Source: Synchiropus splendidus (lineage: Eukaryota > Chordata > Actinopteri > Syngnathiformes > Callionymidae). From it: DNA of 64,000 nucleotides. Below are positions 45,003-57,443 of the stretch, piece by piece. Each line of letters begins with the position of its first letter. Position 1 is the first letter of the stretch. The stretch is from assembly GCF_027744825.2 (NCBI RefSeq), contig NC_071338.1, positions 30,671,501-30,735,500 of the forward strand. The letters run 5' to 3'. The notes under the pieces are model-generated. The model saw only the letters and a program-made list of their open reading frames with translations, was not told the DNA's origin and did no database searches. A program made the translations under genes and the position numbers.

Positions 45003-48000
45003 TGTTCTAGCTGTCTTTTTTGTCGCTCATGCTTTTCTGCAGTGTATTCAGAATTTTTCCATTGTGGATGCAGAAATCTATTTCTCTCCAATGCTGTTGA
45101 CACGTAAGCCTTTCAATTGATATCATACGTTTCCCTTCCTGTGGCATTTCCTGAAGTGCAAAAAGGATGGATGGAGTTTGGATGAGGATCACGGTTGATG
45201 ATCATGAGCTTCATCTTTACGGTTCTGGTGGTGCTACTTTGTCCCTTGCGTGACCATGAGCTTGACTCGCGGCCCGAAAATGTATCATCCAGTGTGAAAT
45301 CAAATTGTGATCGGAACCTTGAAGAGCGCCACCACATGTCTTAAAACCTCATGGGGCTGCTATGTTTGGCCATGAAATACCCGTTTCTTGACCCGAATAC
45401 CCAACATATTTTGTTCAAATCATTGCAGCCTGGAGCTAAAAACTGACACTAGTTTAATACAAGCTAATATGCTAAGGTCCCGTCATGTTGCTCCAGAACC
45501 ATAAATGATCGCCACTTTCACTGCGATTAAAAAAATAAAAATTGTGCGCTTTTGACGGCAACAATAAAAAACAATAAATAGGAAAGAAAAATGAAGTAAA
45601 TTTTGACTCAATCTTCCCTTCGATCCCAAGACTTGCAGAATCATCACCCCAAACCTCATCCTCCGCTCCAGAGCCATCACCTCATAAAGAGCCGTCTGGT
45701 TCCCATTGGTGCTGTGAATCCATTAGAGCACCTGCTCATCACGGTGCACGAGGCGAACCGTCGATGGGACCGGAAACATGAACATGACAAGTACCTGACC
45801 CACCTCCGGAGTGAGGCCATAATTCTCATGCCGCTGCCTGCACACAGACACGCCAGGGGGCGCTGAAGTCCCTCCCTCCTCATTTGGCAGGAGCAAACTG
45901 TCCACAAAAGGCGCGGAGCTGGAAGCCACTTCTTTAAATTACCTTACAGACAAGACAATAAAGTCACGGGAGGATGAGTGTCCTTAATTCTTCCTTGGCC
46001 GGGAGAAGTTTTCGCTGGCTGATTTACACTTCATCTTATGCTAATTAGCCGTATAAAGTGTCCTCCTCATTAAGTGAATAGCGCCACATGGCAAATTTAT
46101 GTGCGCGTTTTAGCTTCCATTTCAAGAGCAGCTTGACAAGGATGCATTGTTGGTGGCAACTGTACAATGCTGTTTTCTACCTGTGGTGCCGCTGAGTGTG
46201 AACGTCATCCTGCTTTTACTAAAATAACTGCCTATTTAAATGAGTTGACTTCATATTTGTGTCTGTGCTCGTGAAGCCAGTAACACTCAGCAATATTTTT
46301 ATCCGAAATTTACTCACAGAATTAAAACAGATCTGCTCTTTAATCCATGAGTCATGCTCACAACACACTGCTTTTGAATCCTGAATCAACCCTTGACATT
46401 CAAACAGCAGACGTACAGTATTAAAAACTAGTCTCACCAGAATCCATTCTTTTACCCACGAGTTCAATGGCAATTCTCACATCAAACTCGAGGGAAAGTG
46501 AGTCAGACTGACACCCATCTAATGAGTCCTACCCACTGAAAGCAGACACGACTCACTCAGACTGTTGACCAGGTTTAGCTTCCTCAATAAAACTGCACAC
46601 AACAGCATGAGCATGTTCTAGTAAGAAGCATAATATTGAGGCACTGAATGGCAAGATAGATCCACTTCCTGTACAAACAGGAAGTAGCATCTTCATGCCC
46701 CCCTTCATCATGCAGCCCAGTCTTGCTGTTCTCCATCTCTATGATTCTTGGTCCAACACTGCATCCCCATCTGTCCTCCCCAACTCAACCCTCATTTCTG
46801 ATCAGGTCCCGTCCAGTCTGCCGCCCCGGGATCTTTATCTCTGACTCTTCTCACTTTTACAACGATGACTCTCTGACCCATATGCCACACCACTCTCTCA
46901 GCTGTCAGAGGCAAGTCTCAGAGTCTCAGCTATTCCGTTTAATAGTACGTACAGTTGCATGCTGGAAGGTGCTAACTGGCTTCGTCTGTTGTCAAACACC
47001 TCAGACGTACATTCAAATAACTACGGTACGACTTTGTTAACACTCTTTCAGACAGTTAGTGGTGCTCAAAAAGCAGCTGGGAATGTGTAAAGAAAAAATA
47101 ATTGGCTCATTCTGTTTTCCATACTTGTTGTCAGGACTCGGGAGGATTTGCAGTAGAGAGGATGTTGGAGAGCAACTGTGGAGGATGCAAAACAGCCAGG
47201 ACTAGAGATGTACGACTGGACTTTTCAAATCACTTTCCCAACACAGGAAGGTAAACACCCGCCCACTTCACTCTTATCTTATAAGAAAATCCTTATGTTT
47301 AGAGAGATTGTGTGCGTAAAATTGGCTCTGAAAACAGTTGACAATTTTCAGCGTTGATGACCAAATATCTCAACGTAACGGGAGAGCTGATTGCTCCCGA
47401 CCTGAACTGTCAAGTGGAAAAGAATGTAGCCAGTCCATAAGCCATCTACCAGAGAAACAAGTAAGAAAATGGTATGTTCCTCCAGGGGAGCCACAGGAGC
47501 TTCAGTTCTGTGAGCAGGGACGTGTTCTTGTCATTCAGTTACCATCATCACTTTTTCAAAATAAAAAAAAAATAACTCCACCCGACGCTCTTTCCATTGG
47601 GTGGTGGTTTCCACTTGTTGTGATGCTTCCACTTGGCTGTATCACGTGTGATCTAGTCATTGAAAAGTCCAACAGAACCAGGTGCAAGTCAAATTTACTA
47701 AAGAAAAAAAGAAAGAAGATTGGAAAAACTGAATAAAATAAATATAAAACCATGTCTAAAACATCATTAAATAAAAATCTTCTATTTTTATTCTATCTAT
47801 TTTATTTAAATTCCAAAGAAGATATAAGTAAAATATAAATTAAAGTATGACCATGTTCCAAAATGTTCCAATTTATTTTCAGAACTGCTTCAACAATTGC
47901 TTTCGTGAACAGTTTTTACTGTGTCTTGTCAAGAACTTCTCCATAGCTGGTCACTATCACAGATGTCAAGTCAATTCAGTGACACACTACTGCCACCATA

Positions 48001-49458
48001 CATGACTAAAAAACGGAGAGTCTCGCGGACCTGAGCTCGCGGTCCAACCATGGACCTCGGCCCTATGGTTAAGAATCACCAAAATAGTGATTTGAAATCT
48101 GTTAGAACTTCCTGTTGAACTGGAATTATCTGGCCGTGTGTATGATTCAGCTGGAGGGAGCCAAGGGACTCACTCACAAATGTAACATTTCTGAAAACAC
48201 ATTTGCCCGAATCGTTTTATCTGTACAATGACTTGAGTCGTAATGGTTATTTAGGTATCTGAGACTCGGACGGTCTGTGTGAAAGATTTACTTGATCCCC
48301 TTTCTGCCATCGGTACGTCCTGGTATCCATGTCTCAGAAGTGTTCTGCTGGTCATGAAGAGCAGCAGTGATTCTCTCAAACACACCACACATGCTTTGCC
48401 CTGCGATGTTTTAATTTGATGAAACACACATCTCAATTGCCAGGGGAACTCGAGGATTACGAAACTGACAGGGGGAGACAGAAAGAATCCAGAGACATTC
48501 AGCAAAAGACGTCTGTGAGCTCATAAATAGACGTGACAGCTCAGCACAGTGACGAGTCAACCGTAATTGGTGGAATCGGTTTTATGAAACACCCCGAAGC
48601 GGGCGTAAACAGAGCGTGTCTCTGCGCCGACATGACAGGGAAATGTTCTCCGTTTAAAAGGAGGCACCGGACTGAGTTACAGCCCCAAATGGGGAGCGAC
48701 GATTGCGAGTTGCTGAGTTGCCCTCTGCCCCGGCACACCTGTCTGCGCCATGAGAAACTCTGAAATACGGCCATGAAAATTAACGACAGCTCACGACAAT
48801 AAAAGAGCGTTATACCGTTAAAAACTCAATTTTCGCTTCACGTTCGCTTTGGAGTTTTTTAGGGAATTTTACGGTCGAATCCCGGCAGCTATTACGGGTT
48901 GGCAGCGATATAAAGTGGAGTTGGTCACGTTTCCGTCTCCTTGGTGGCTTGTTTCAGGGGAAACTGTTTTTGAAAAGAGGAGTGGTGTTCACTTAGTGGC
49001 CCCATGAATGTGATTCCATAAAAGAGAGACGGCTTTGACGATGGCACAGAAGCGCCCGGACATTTACTTTTATTCATCTTATCCAGATGCCGTCTTTCCT
49101 CTGGATCCACATGAAACCAACGTGGGGTTTTTTTGAAGATGACCTGGCGTGACGGTTTTAAACTTAACAACACAAGCGGTTTTATTGTGAAATCACAAAT
49201 GTGCAAGCAGAATGTCGACATCACCCGTCACTTTGTTTTTGATGAAGAGTGTGAAGGAACTTGCAAATTATAGGAGCTGCATAACTGATTCGCCAAAGTC
49301 GACCCGCCAAAGAATAATGAACAGAACAGGGACGACTCGCTGGATCAGGAGTCGAACCAGAACAAGTCAAAGCTGCTAATACTGGTTCTCATGAATAATG
49401 AAGACGCGTAGAGATCTTTCAGAGAAGGACATGAGTTTCAGGAGTCTGTTTCTTGTTC
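45003..49458. other. No recognisable gene; one strong CTCF-like motif
   Basis: Many short frames occur on both strands, with nothing recognisable. CGCCAGGGGGCGCTG at 45851-45865 is a strong forward CTCF-core-like site in single-copy sequence. A-rich and TTTTA-rich runs lie at 47561-47575 and 47740-47830. No shared repeat was identified. Confidence 0.45.
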
Positions 49459-49469
49459 TGTTTTAAATC
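49459..49469. repeat. Target duplication of RTE-like copy 3
   Basis: TGTTTTAAATC at 49459-49469 is repeated at 49805-49815. Confidence 0.85.
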
Positions 49470-49804
49470 TTCTTTTCCTTTCGGCTTCTCCCTTCAGGGT
49501 CGCCACAGCGGATCATCTTCCTCCATCTCCCCCTGTCCTCTGCTTCCTCTTCTCTCAAACCTACAAACCTCATGTCCTCCTTCACCACCTCCATCAATCT
49601 CCTCTTTGGCCTTCCTCTCCACCTTCTGCCTGGCAGTTCCAACCTCAACATCTTCATCTACCAATGTACTGGCTCTCTCTCTCTCCTCTGTACATGTCCA
49701 AACCATCTCCATCCAGCCTCTCTGACTTGGTCTCCTAAACACCTGAGCACATGTGCTGTCCCTCTGATCTACTAGTTCCTGCATTCCTCCATGATTTAAA
49801 ATCA
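49470..49804 (-). mobile_element. RTE-like LINE fragment, copy 3
   Basis: This is the longest of the three copies, in minus orientation. It encodes RPSQRGWMEMVWTCTEE-, ELPGRRWRGRPKRRLMEVV- and EDRGRWRKMIRCGDPEGRSR-like blocks in shifting frames, so it is frame-broken. It is 5' truncated, with 11-bp duplications. Confidence 0.85.
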
Positions 49805-49815
49805 TGTTTTAAATC

Positions 49816-50544
49816 AGAATGGTTATGTTTCCTCCGCTACAAGACAGATGGAGAGATAGACCTGATGATAGACCTGATGCTGGAAGCCTGACCAATGAAT
49901 CAAGGTCACCAGTTTTCACTTTAGGGATAGCTGCAAGTCACATAACAGTTCCAAATTAGAAGACAGAAGTACAGTACTCAGTCTCCTTGAAGTCCATGTG
50001 ATCCCACAAAAGTAAGAAACCATGGCCCTTCATGGGCGAAAAGTCTCCCAGTGACCCGTAAGGACAAGATTAAAAAGCCTCATGAGGGAAAGTTTGGGGA
50101 AAGTGTTTTGTGTATGTGATAAAGGAGGATACGATGAGAATAGGTTCAGGTCAGGGAGTCTGACTTGCTGGGGCAACCTGTGACAGGAAATGCAGAAAAA
50201 CAAAGACAATCTGAATAAATCTGACTTTGGTCCATATTTAAAGTGTGTGTTTAACGGTTATGACTTGTGAAAGTCCAAACCTCACCAAAGGACCAAGGAG
50301 ACATCAGAATTTGAGTTCGCCCGACTGGCACTGAAAACTATGTCAGCTGATACTTGAAAGGTCCTTGTGAGTCCAAGATCATCCACTTTGTCAAGAAGGT
50401 TCTGAACTCACATGTGAACATGAACAAACCAACTGGCCTTCAGATTTTAGTCCCGTGGTTTTGTGGATTTGGGCCTGGACTTCACAAGCTATGTGTTTTA
50501 GAATCACAGCAAATGTGTGATATTCTAACTGAGACCATCCAACC
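49816..50544. other. No recognisable gene
   Basis: Short frames only. No shared repeat recognised. Confidence 0.5.
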
Positions 50545-50830
50545 TTACCATGGTGTAATATATTGACGCTGGGAAAGTGGACTTTTGCGTCCTATAGTGA
50601 CGCCAAAGGCAGCCTTCCGCATTGTTTGTAGGTTTTTCAATGGAGTAGGAAACGTGTAGCGTTCAAGACCAAGGGTGGGGATTACGCGTCGTAGGCGGAG
50701 AAACACAACGTTCGGAAGCTCTCCTCACTGAATTAGAATGGATGGCAGTTGCTTTATATAAGACCCCTTATGTGGCAGATCAGTCACCATGACTGAAACA
50801 CACACATTTCAGTAACAACTGATGTGCTGT
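50545..50830. repeat. Repeat family G, left end with intact outer flank
   Basis: CCATGGTGTAATATATTGAC then GCTGGGAAAGTGG, CTTTTGCGTCCTATAGTGAC and GCCAAAGGCAGCCTTC. The first block is the empty-site relative of the 17619-18317 insertion in the other copy. Confidence 0.6.
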
Positions 50831-52574
50831 TACGTACAGAACGAAATGGAGTGAAGAAAACATCAACCAACACAGCAGCTAATGAGTAATATTTCGAATC
50901 TAAAGAGGTCTTGGTCACACTTCAGATTAGGGAACATTTATTACCCTAAATATATTACTTATTCAGGTGTGTATTTGCAGCATATTAGTCAGTAATTCAT
51001 CATGATAAAGTATTGATCACTGTTTTTTTCAGACTGACAAGGTTGGTCACAGAAAATTCACTGTAATAACTCCATAACTCCAAAGTATTAATGGTAAATA
51101 AACACTTTTGGCTAATCTGTTAAAGTTAGTTCACATGTCGAAAGTGTTGCCGAGATCTCATTACGTCTATCATAACAATATTCGTCACAACAAACAAGCT
51201 GAAGCAGGAATCACTGAACTGCCTGTGTTGAGCAGCGGCGGACACGTCTCTAAAATCATCTCACAGTCCGAGCAAATGTCTCCCAGGTCAGAATCATAGA
51301 TAGCAGAGCGTGAAGTGGAAGTGAAAGTGAAACGTGGAGAGGATCTCGGAGCGGCGTCCGCTGACCTTTTCTGCCCGCAGAAGAAAGCTGATGTTTGTGT
51401 TGGCTGATGAGACGTCAGCCGCAGCTCTGACCTCACTTCCACTTGTGGATCAGGTCTTTACCCGCTCGCACGGCCACTTCTCTGCGTCATGATGATCCTT
51501 CTGTAAAATACAAAACATTAGGCCCACCTGTTGAAAGACATGTGGGCGTGCGTCTATTTTTAGCTGAGCTTTTCTGAAACATAAAAAACTGATCTAGTTA
51601 AACGAAAATAAAGCTGAAGGAGCCAGAACACCCCAATAAAAATAACCCATTGTCACAATGATCTATTCTTGTGAACGCAATGACTTTTTAATGTAAAGAA
51701 ATGTGATCCTACAACTGTCTAGAAATGCTGAGTACCATGTCATACTTTCAGACTTGCTTCTCCGGAGCTGGAAGCACCGATAGCTGTGGCGCATTATGAA
51801 TTAATAAGTGTAAAAATGGGATACAACTGGAGAAGATATTAAACAATATAGCTGTGTTTGTGTGGGATGAGCGGGATAGAATGATATTAGCATCCATATT
51901 GCCACACAACAATCACAATAATGACACTGAATACTCAATAAATAAAAAGCAGATCAATATGTACAAACCTGAGAATAAAATAAATAAAAACGAATCTTTA
52001 TCTACAAAATAAAACACGAAAAGAAGGGTACTCTCCGGGGGGCGCCCTTTAAAGTCTCCAGCGAGCGTGTTTTATTCCAGTTTTCTGTGACTCAAAAAGT
52101 GCCGCAGCCGTTTGATGAGCATTGGCATGACTCGGCTTGCAAATCAGACATGAATAAATCATTTGTTTGTAGATTCCCAACAGAAGCGGCATGAATGATG
52201 ATGAGCGTGACATTGTCAAAGTTGTGGATAGAAAAATTGTAATTCTCCCTTCCTGTCAGATATAATGATGCCGATCATCGGATGTGCGTCGCTCATCTTG
52301 AAGCGTCGCGTTTGTCCGTTTGATGTGAATTAGTAAGAGGGTCAATGTTGCAGAGTTTAACATCTGCGGGAGTTTTAATGGGATATTTGATGAGGCAGAC
52401 CTTTTTTTTGGCAGAGAGGAAGTCATTGCACGGGCGATGGCAAGCTCCTTTAAAGGAGCCCATTGCCGGCACCCTGACCTATGTGGTCCACAGAGTTGGG
52501 GCTGGGCATCAATGTGCCCATCATTGACTGGGACCCACTCCCAACTGGACCTAAGTTTGCTCTAGTCAATAACC
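50831..52574. other. No recognisable gene
   Basis: AT-rich sequence with short frames. 52080-52380 is a single-copy stretch with mixed composition that could be conserved non-coding DNA, without direct support. Confidence 0.4.
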
Positions 52575-52742
52575 AGTGATAGATAAATGAGGCTTCATGA
52601 AACAGTGTCCTCATTTTCAGAGCTCAGTCGGAGGCGCTGTCGGTTTCGAAATGATGTGAGGTTTCATTTGAAATGACTGTTCTAATCGAAAGATTTTAGA
52701 GCAGAGAGTGCCATCTAGTGTCCTGAAAATGAGGACACTTGG
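52575..52742. mobile_element. hAT-like MITE
   Basis: GAGGCTTCATGAAACAGTGT and CCTCATTTTCAGAGCTCAG at the left mirror CTGAAAATGAGGACAC at the right. GTGCCATCTAGTG (52709-52721) is a partial reverse CTCF match. The right terminus is missing after GGACACTTGG. Confidence 0.75.
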
Positions 52743-53126
52743 TCAGTATCAATGGCAACATGGACTGAAAAGCAGTATTAGGAATTTGATAAACCCTGGC
52801 ACATATCTCGCGCTAATACATTCTGACTCCTGAAGAATGAGCTTACCATTGTCTTCAAGTGGTCTTCTGCCTTTCTTGTCAACGTAGGCAGCACATCACA
52901 CTGAAGAACGACAGAGGTTGGGGGTAGGTTTTAAGCCATGTGGTTGTGCTGCTTTCACTGAAGCTATTCAAGTTATTGTTCTCGTAAAAGCTGCCCAAAC
53001 ATACACTCGAATGTCGAGGATCTGGAGGTCAACAATATGTCATTAAATTGCTCAGTCAAAGGTCACAGTATGTTTAAAGGCACCATTAGTTTGGTTGCAA
53101 TGTGTTAGCATTAGCAAGTGAGCTGC

Positions 53127-53308
53127 AGTGATGGGCTGATGAGGCTTCGTGAAACAGTGTCATCTTCAGCGCTCAGGAGGTGGCACTCTATGTTAAAAAA
53201 TGATTTGAGATTGAATTGAAATGGTTGTTCAAATCTACAGATTTTAGATCAGAGAGCGCCATCTAGTGGCCACTGAGGATGAGGACACTGTCTCATGAAG
53301 CCTCATCT
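53127..53308. mobile_element. hAT-like MITE, near full length
   Basis: AGTGATGGGCTGATGAGGCT at the left, TCTCATGAAGCCTCATCT at the right. GCGCCATCTAGTGG at 53256-53269 is a 14/14 reverse-orientation CTCF-core match. Confidence 0.8.
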
Positions 53309-54205
53309 TATTTTATTAACATGTCCTTGAACGCTTTATGTTCACACATCACGTCATAAAGTCCCACTAGGTTTTTAAAGCTGATTTGGCATTTCACCAA
53401 AAGCATTTTCCCAATACAACACTGTATTTCATGCCGACTTATTATCCTTAATTTTATGACAAATACATGAATAAAAAGCTCCATTTACGCCCACACACTG
53501 GTGTGCTCTTGTTCTTGTACATCCACTTGTTTCTTCCTTTCTTCTCCTCCTCTCCCCAGTCGGGATTATTTACCAGTACATCCATCCGACTCAAGCAGCA
53601 CAGCTACTCTGCCGCGGGAACGCCTGCAGCGAGGCAGCAATCAATGCGCGGCGTCATCCTCAACCACCTGCACCCCAGGGAGGCCAGGCACAGAGTGAGG
53701 AAGCAAGAGGGGGGAGCGAAGGAAGGTTTGCGGGAGAAAAGGAAACTCCGATGGAGACGTGGAAATGAGGAGGAGACGCTGAGACCTCGGGGACTCACAG
53801 GAGTTGAGGGATAAGCAGAAGAGAGACCCTGGCAGCAAGTCTCTAACCCGCCGCGATGGACCCACCAACTGAAGGAGATGAACGGAAGGAGGGAAGGGAT
53901 TCGGGGAGGATGCAGAAAATGGTAAATGAACAAAAGCGCTGGTGTAACTTTATATCTCACCGTGGGAATACTAAAGAAAGGGACGGGGGGGAAAGTGATT
54001 TCACCTCCAGAGCACAGCGAAATGGAAGCAGCTGGAACGGATGACGAAAGAAAGTAGGAAATGAAAGAAAAGCCCCCATAGAGTGAATTTTGTCGCGACG
54101 CTGCCGCTTTCTTTCAGAGGAATCTGGGCGACAGAGACTTTGTTGTCTGCAACCCCCTGCTAGCAACAAACTATTACGTAACGCAGAGAGAGAAGCTGTC
54201 CTTCC

Positions 54206-54237
<32 letters not shown>

Positions 54238-54387
54238 GTGACTGTGTCTGTTACGAGTTGCAACATGGTGCGCGATGCAACAACAGACAACGCTTTGTCT
54301 TTTTACGGTTCAATTAAAACTGAAAAAAAAAAACATTTTACAATAGAAATGTGTTGTGTGTGCGGTATCATGAAACAGTATTGCAGT
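53309..54387. other. Purine-rich segment with CAT microsatellite, no identified gene
   Basis: 53650-54080 is strongly purine-rich on the plus strand. A 115-codon frame (53467-53814) there has a Lys/Arg/Glu bias caused by composition. A (CAT)n tract occupies about 54208-54237. An untranslated first exon is conceivable but there is no direct support. Confidence 0.35.
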
Positions 54388-54530
54388 CTCCATGAAACAG
54401 TGGCCTAATCCTCAGAGGCCATTAGATGCTCTTGGTTTAGAAATGATGCGAGGTTTCATTGAATTAGTTGTTCAAGTCCATTTTACAGCAGAGAACCAGG
54501 ACACTGGTTCATGAAGCCTCATTAACCATT
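54388..54530. mobile_element. hAT-like MITE, decayed
   Basis: CATGAAACAGTGGCCTAATC at the left and GGACACTGGTTCATGAAGCC at the right. The motif arms are eroded. Confidence 0.68.
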
Positions 54531-54565
54531 CAATGCTGTGTCATGAAACATCAGCTACCTATCAT

Positions 54566-54680
54566 GATGAGGCTTCATGAAACAGTGTCCACTTATTCAG
54601 TGCCCACTCTGTGGCACTCACTGCTCTAAAACACAGCCATTTCAGTGAAACCTCAGATCATTCTTAACCCAAAACATTCC
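54566..54680. mobile_element. hAT-like MITE, left half
   Basis: ATGAGGCTTCATGAAACAGT, TGTCCACTTATTCAGTGCCC, then AACCTCAGATCATTCTTAAC. No right terminus. Confidence 0.65.
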
Positions 54681-54738
54681 ATTTTTATCTCCTCATGTGT
54701 TTTCTATTTTGTCTTTTGCTTCAGTGCCAGAGCTCTGA

Positions 54739-55212
54739 CTTTTCCTCAGACCATACCTGACCAACTTCTGCAGTGTTATGAGACTCGGAGGGAGATGGTA
54801 CCCTGTATCTAGCCCGGTATATAGTTTTTATGTTAGAAAACAGCATTATCCCTGTGGAAGATGTCAGCTCTCTGGATCTGAGTCAGCTGACCATCTCATG
54901 GAGTGCAAGGAGTCAAATAAGAAACAAACCAATGATCATTCCCTTGACAAGGTCTCAGGGGTGGTGGAGCCAATCCCAGCTACCTGGGGTATCTTCAAGT
55001 CAGAATCCTTCTGCATCTTCAAGGTAACTGGAAACCAGAGGTCCCATGAAGATCGAAAATGTGCTTATATAGTGGGAAGAAATCAGAGTGCTAGAATGAA
55101 ACGATGGTGGGGAGATTGTACAAATGTCACACAGAAAGTTGCTCTAGTTGGTTGTGAGCCTTATGAGCTCTACTGTACATGCAATGCCTCACCAGTTGAT
55201 GACTCTTCATGA
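54739..55212 (+). CDS. Unidentified ORF, truncated by a MITE
   Basis: The frame is open from just after an in-frame stop at 54736-54738; the first ATG is 54778 (144 codons). I do not recognise the product. It is Cys- and Trp-rich, with three N-glycosylation sequons (NQSA, NVTQ, NASP) in the C-terminal half and blocks such as PCGRC, MKRWWGDC and CEPYELYCTC, reminiscent of an extracellular or glycoprotein domain. No signal peptide or membrane segment is visible. A pyrimidine tract ending CTTTTGCTTCAG lies just upstream (to 54724), but the in-frame stop follows within a few codons. The last five codons and the stop come from the MITE beginning at 55195, so the original frame was cut. It may be an old exon, a retroelement fragment or chance. 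Confidence 0.3.
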   Translation, partial: LFLRPYLTNFCSVMRLGGRWYPVSSPVYSFYVRKQHYPCGRCQLSGSESADHLMECKESNKKQTNDHSLDKVSGVVEPIPATWGIFKSESFCIFKVTGNQRSHEDRKCAYIVGRNQSARMKRWWGDCTNVTQKVALVGCEPYELYCTCNASPVDDSS

Positions 55213-55361
55213 AACAGTGTCCTCATTTTCAGAGCCCACTAGATGGCACCCTCTGCTTTGAAATCCTTGGATCTGATCAACCATTTTAATGAAACCTCAC
55301 ATCATTTTTATACCAGGAGCGCCACCTGCAGCGCCCTAAAAATGAGAACAGCCCATCACTA
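55195..55361. mobile_element. hAT-like MITE, near full length
   Basis: CTTCATGAAACAGTGTCCTC at the left and AGCCCATCACTA at the right. CCACTAGATGGCAC at 55236-55249 is a 14/14 forward CTCF-core match. GAGCGCCACCTGCAG follows in the right arm. The flanking 8-mers CCTCACCA and CTTTACCA agree at 6 of 8. Confidence 0.75.
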
Positions 55362-56820
55362 CTTTACCATCGCTCACCAAGCCAGACGGATATATACACA
55401 AACTGTTGCGTCTTCATCACCGACTGCTGTTCCAAACATCATTTTAATGAACGCAACACTCTTTCCACGTCGTTATTTTTTATGTCCTAATTACAGCGAG
55501 ATGAAATTAACAAAGTGCGTAATGATCACTTGCCGTAATTGCCATTTTATATAAAAAAAATAGCTATCGCTACGCTTGAAAACTGCACGTGTTTACTACC
55601 TGGCTGCAACTTTAACTGAGTGAAGAGGGAGGAATTTGCGCAGGTGTGTAAATAAAGACTTTTTTAAGAGCCATAAGAAGCACAGCCAGTGTGACGGCGA
55701 CGATGACAGGAGGGGAACTAAAAGTCTGCACGTGTCAGGATAAACACCCGGGAATCGCTGTGATGAGGATGATGATGATGATGCTCCCTCTTCTGATGAA
55801 AATAGTTCTAAACAGCAGCAGAACGAGCTCGCCACCTGCGTGTCTGCGAGCGTGGCATAAATGAGTTTCCATCTCCGCTCTGACGGGCCTGGATGGATGG
55901 GGCGCGCGGCGTCGGGATAAAGAGGCAGATCCATTTGCGCCTGGTAAAAGAGAGGAGCACACGGGTGGCCAATCTTTTCGGCTACTTTCATCCTCCCATT
56001 CTTCCCACTTTTCCGTCCTGCGCCGCCTCTTGAGCCCACTCACTCGCCGACCTTGCTATTATCAATGAAAGACTCCTTGATACGAATCTAGAGTACAGGC
56101 AGGATCCAACTGGAGTTCATAAGTAGTGATTTTAGAGCAGATAGCGCCACCTTCTGAGCTCTGAAATTGAGGGGCCGCGAGGCTATGTTTCATTCCATTC
56201 CTGGGTTGATGACAGTCAGCAGCAAGGCTTCCTGAAATGACATGAAGTGCTCGCGCGTAGTTGGACAGTGACAAGAGTTCAACTCTGTCTGATGGAGTCT
56301 GGAGTGTTGACAGAGCCCAGAGAGGATTGAGTTCACCGAGTGTGTTTGGTTAACACAAGTGTGTTTTCAGCAGTCAGTGGACTCTGTTAGTTTGTTCACG
56401 GAGACCGGTCCGCACAGTGATGTAAAATCAATGAGACAGGGAACAATGTTTGGACGGGGGTCTGTTTCCACTCTGCTCAAGAGGAGAAGCCGCTGTTGAC
56501 ACTTATGGATGAATATCTACTGATTAGTTAGAAGCCTTCATGTCCCATCCACCGTTGATCCACAGCAAGTGAGGAGTCAGACTTTGAGTTGTAGGTTGAA
56601 ATCCAGGGAGTCGCTTGCCTCTCACCCAAGCAGTAAGAGGGGTCTGGCTACAGACCTCTTCTCTAAGGACCCTCGTTCTCTTCTGTCAGGCCCCTACTGG
56701 CAAACCTCTCCACTCAGGTCCCTTCATCACGGGAAATGACTCAATAGCTGCACTTCGATCAGAAACGTTTCTCCATATTGGACAAAGAGAACTGTAAGTG
56801 ACTGACTACTCCGTTCTTAA
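55362..56820. other. Non-coding with a small MITE fragment
   Basis: A MITE fragment (TTTTAGAGCAGATAGCGCCA) lies at 56128-56195. A minus-strand frame of 147 codons (56039-55596) is unrecognised. No other repeat. Confidence 0.4.
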
Positions 56821-57443
56821 TGTTATGTGCTTGTTGTGTGCTTTTATTTTGTTATTTCCGGTCTGTGGTTTCCTTTTCCTTTGTTCCCCCCAGGTTCATG
56901 GCAGCGCAGCTGGAGCTCATCTAATGAGCAAGCCTCGCTGATTTCTACACTTGGGTTCCAGTCTGTGCTGCCAGATGGTTGTTCCACGTCTTCCGGTAGA
57001 GGCCTCCTTGAAATTCATTTCTGCCGCTTCCTTGTTTGTTCTTCTAGTTGTGCACTGTCTTCTAGTTGTGCACTGTGCGAGACCTTTTCTTACTCGTGTC
57101 TTATTTTCTCTTGTTGGCTTTTTCTTCCTCGCGTGCGTGTTTGAGTGTTCCACCACCAAGCGTTTTTTGTTGTTGTTGGATTTTGGTTTTGGTTGTCCCT
57201 GTCAGTTGGCCTTATAGTAATTCGCCTCTTTTCTGTTCTCAGGTTTTCCCCCGCCCTTGAGTGTTTCCCTCGCTCCACGTTTTCGATAGCTACGTCCTTC
57301 GTTCTTCGTCTCCTGTCTGTGCCCAGTTATTTTTAGTTTGTTGTTGATTAAATGTTGTAAAACTTAGCCTTGTCTGTGTCGAGTCATCTGTGGGCCAGTT
57401 ACTATCTAGCACTTGGGTCTGTTCAACTGAGCCAACTATGACA
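56821..57443 (+). mobile_element. LTR-like relic, copy 3
   Basis: Starts TGTTAT and ends ATGACA. It shares TGGCAGCGCAGCTGGAGCTC with the (inverted) LTR-like relics at 15405 and 32884, and GCACTTGGGTC near its end with the solo LTR at 60823. No target duplication and no internal region. Confidence 0.6.

Noticed and set aside
53467..53814. Arg/Lys/Glu-rich frame as a possible first exon
   Set aside because: The bias follows the purine-rich strand composition. A GT after ATG near 53921 could be a donor but nothing else supports an exon.
54208..54237. Regular short repeats as a CRISPR-like array
   Set aside because: It is a CAT trinucleotide microsatellite, and the window is eukaryotic in character.
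54700..54738. Pyrimidine tract plus CAG as a splice acceptor for the 54.7-kb ORF
   Set aside because: An in-frame stop (54736-54738) follows within a few codons in the frame of the ORF, so the acceptor does not connect cleanly to it.
55596..56039. 147-codon minus-strand frame starting MGSRGGAGRKSGK
   Set aside because: Overlapping alternative frame on the same strand, no recognised domain. Composition-driven.
56821..57443. LTR-like relic as a full LTR with target duplication
   Set aside because: The ends look like TG..CA, but the flanking 5-mers (CTTAA and GAAAT) do not match, so it is reported only as LTR-like.
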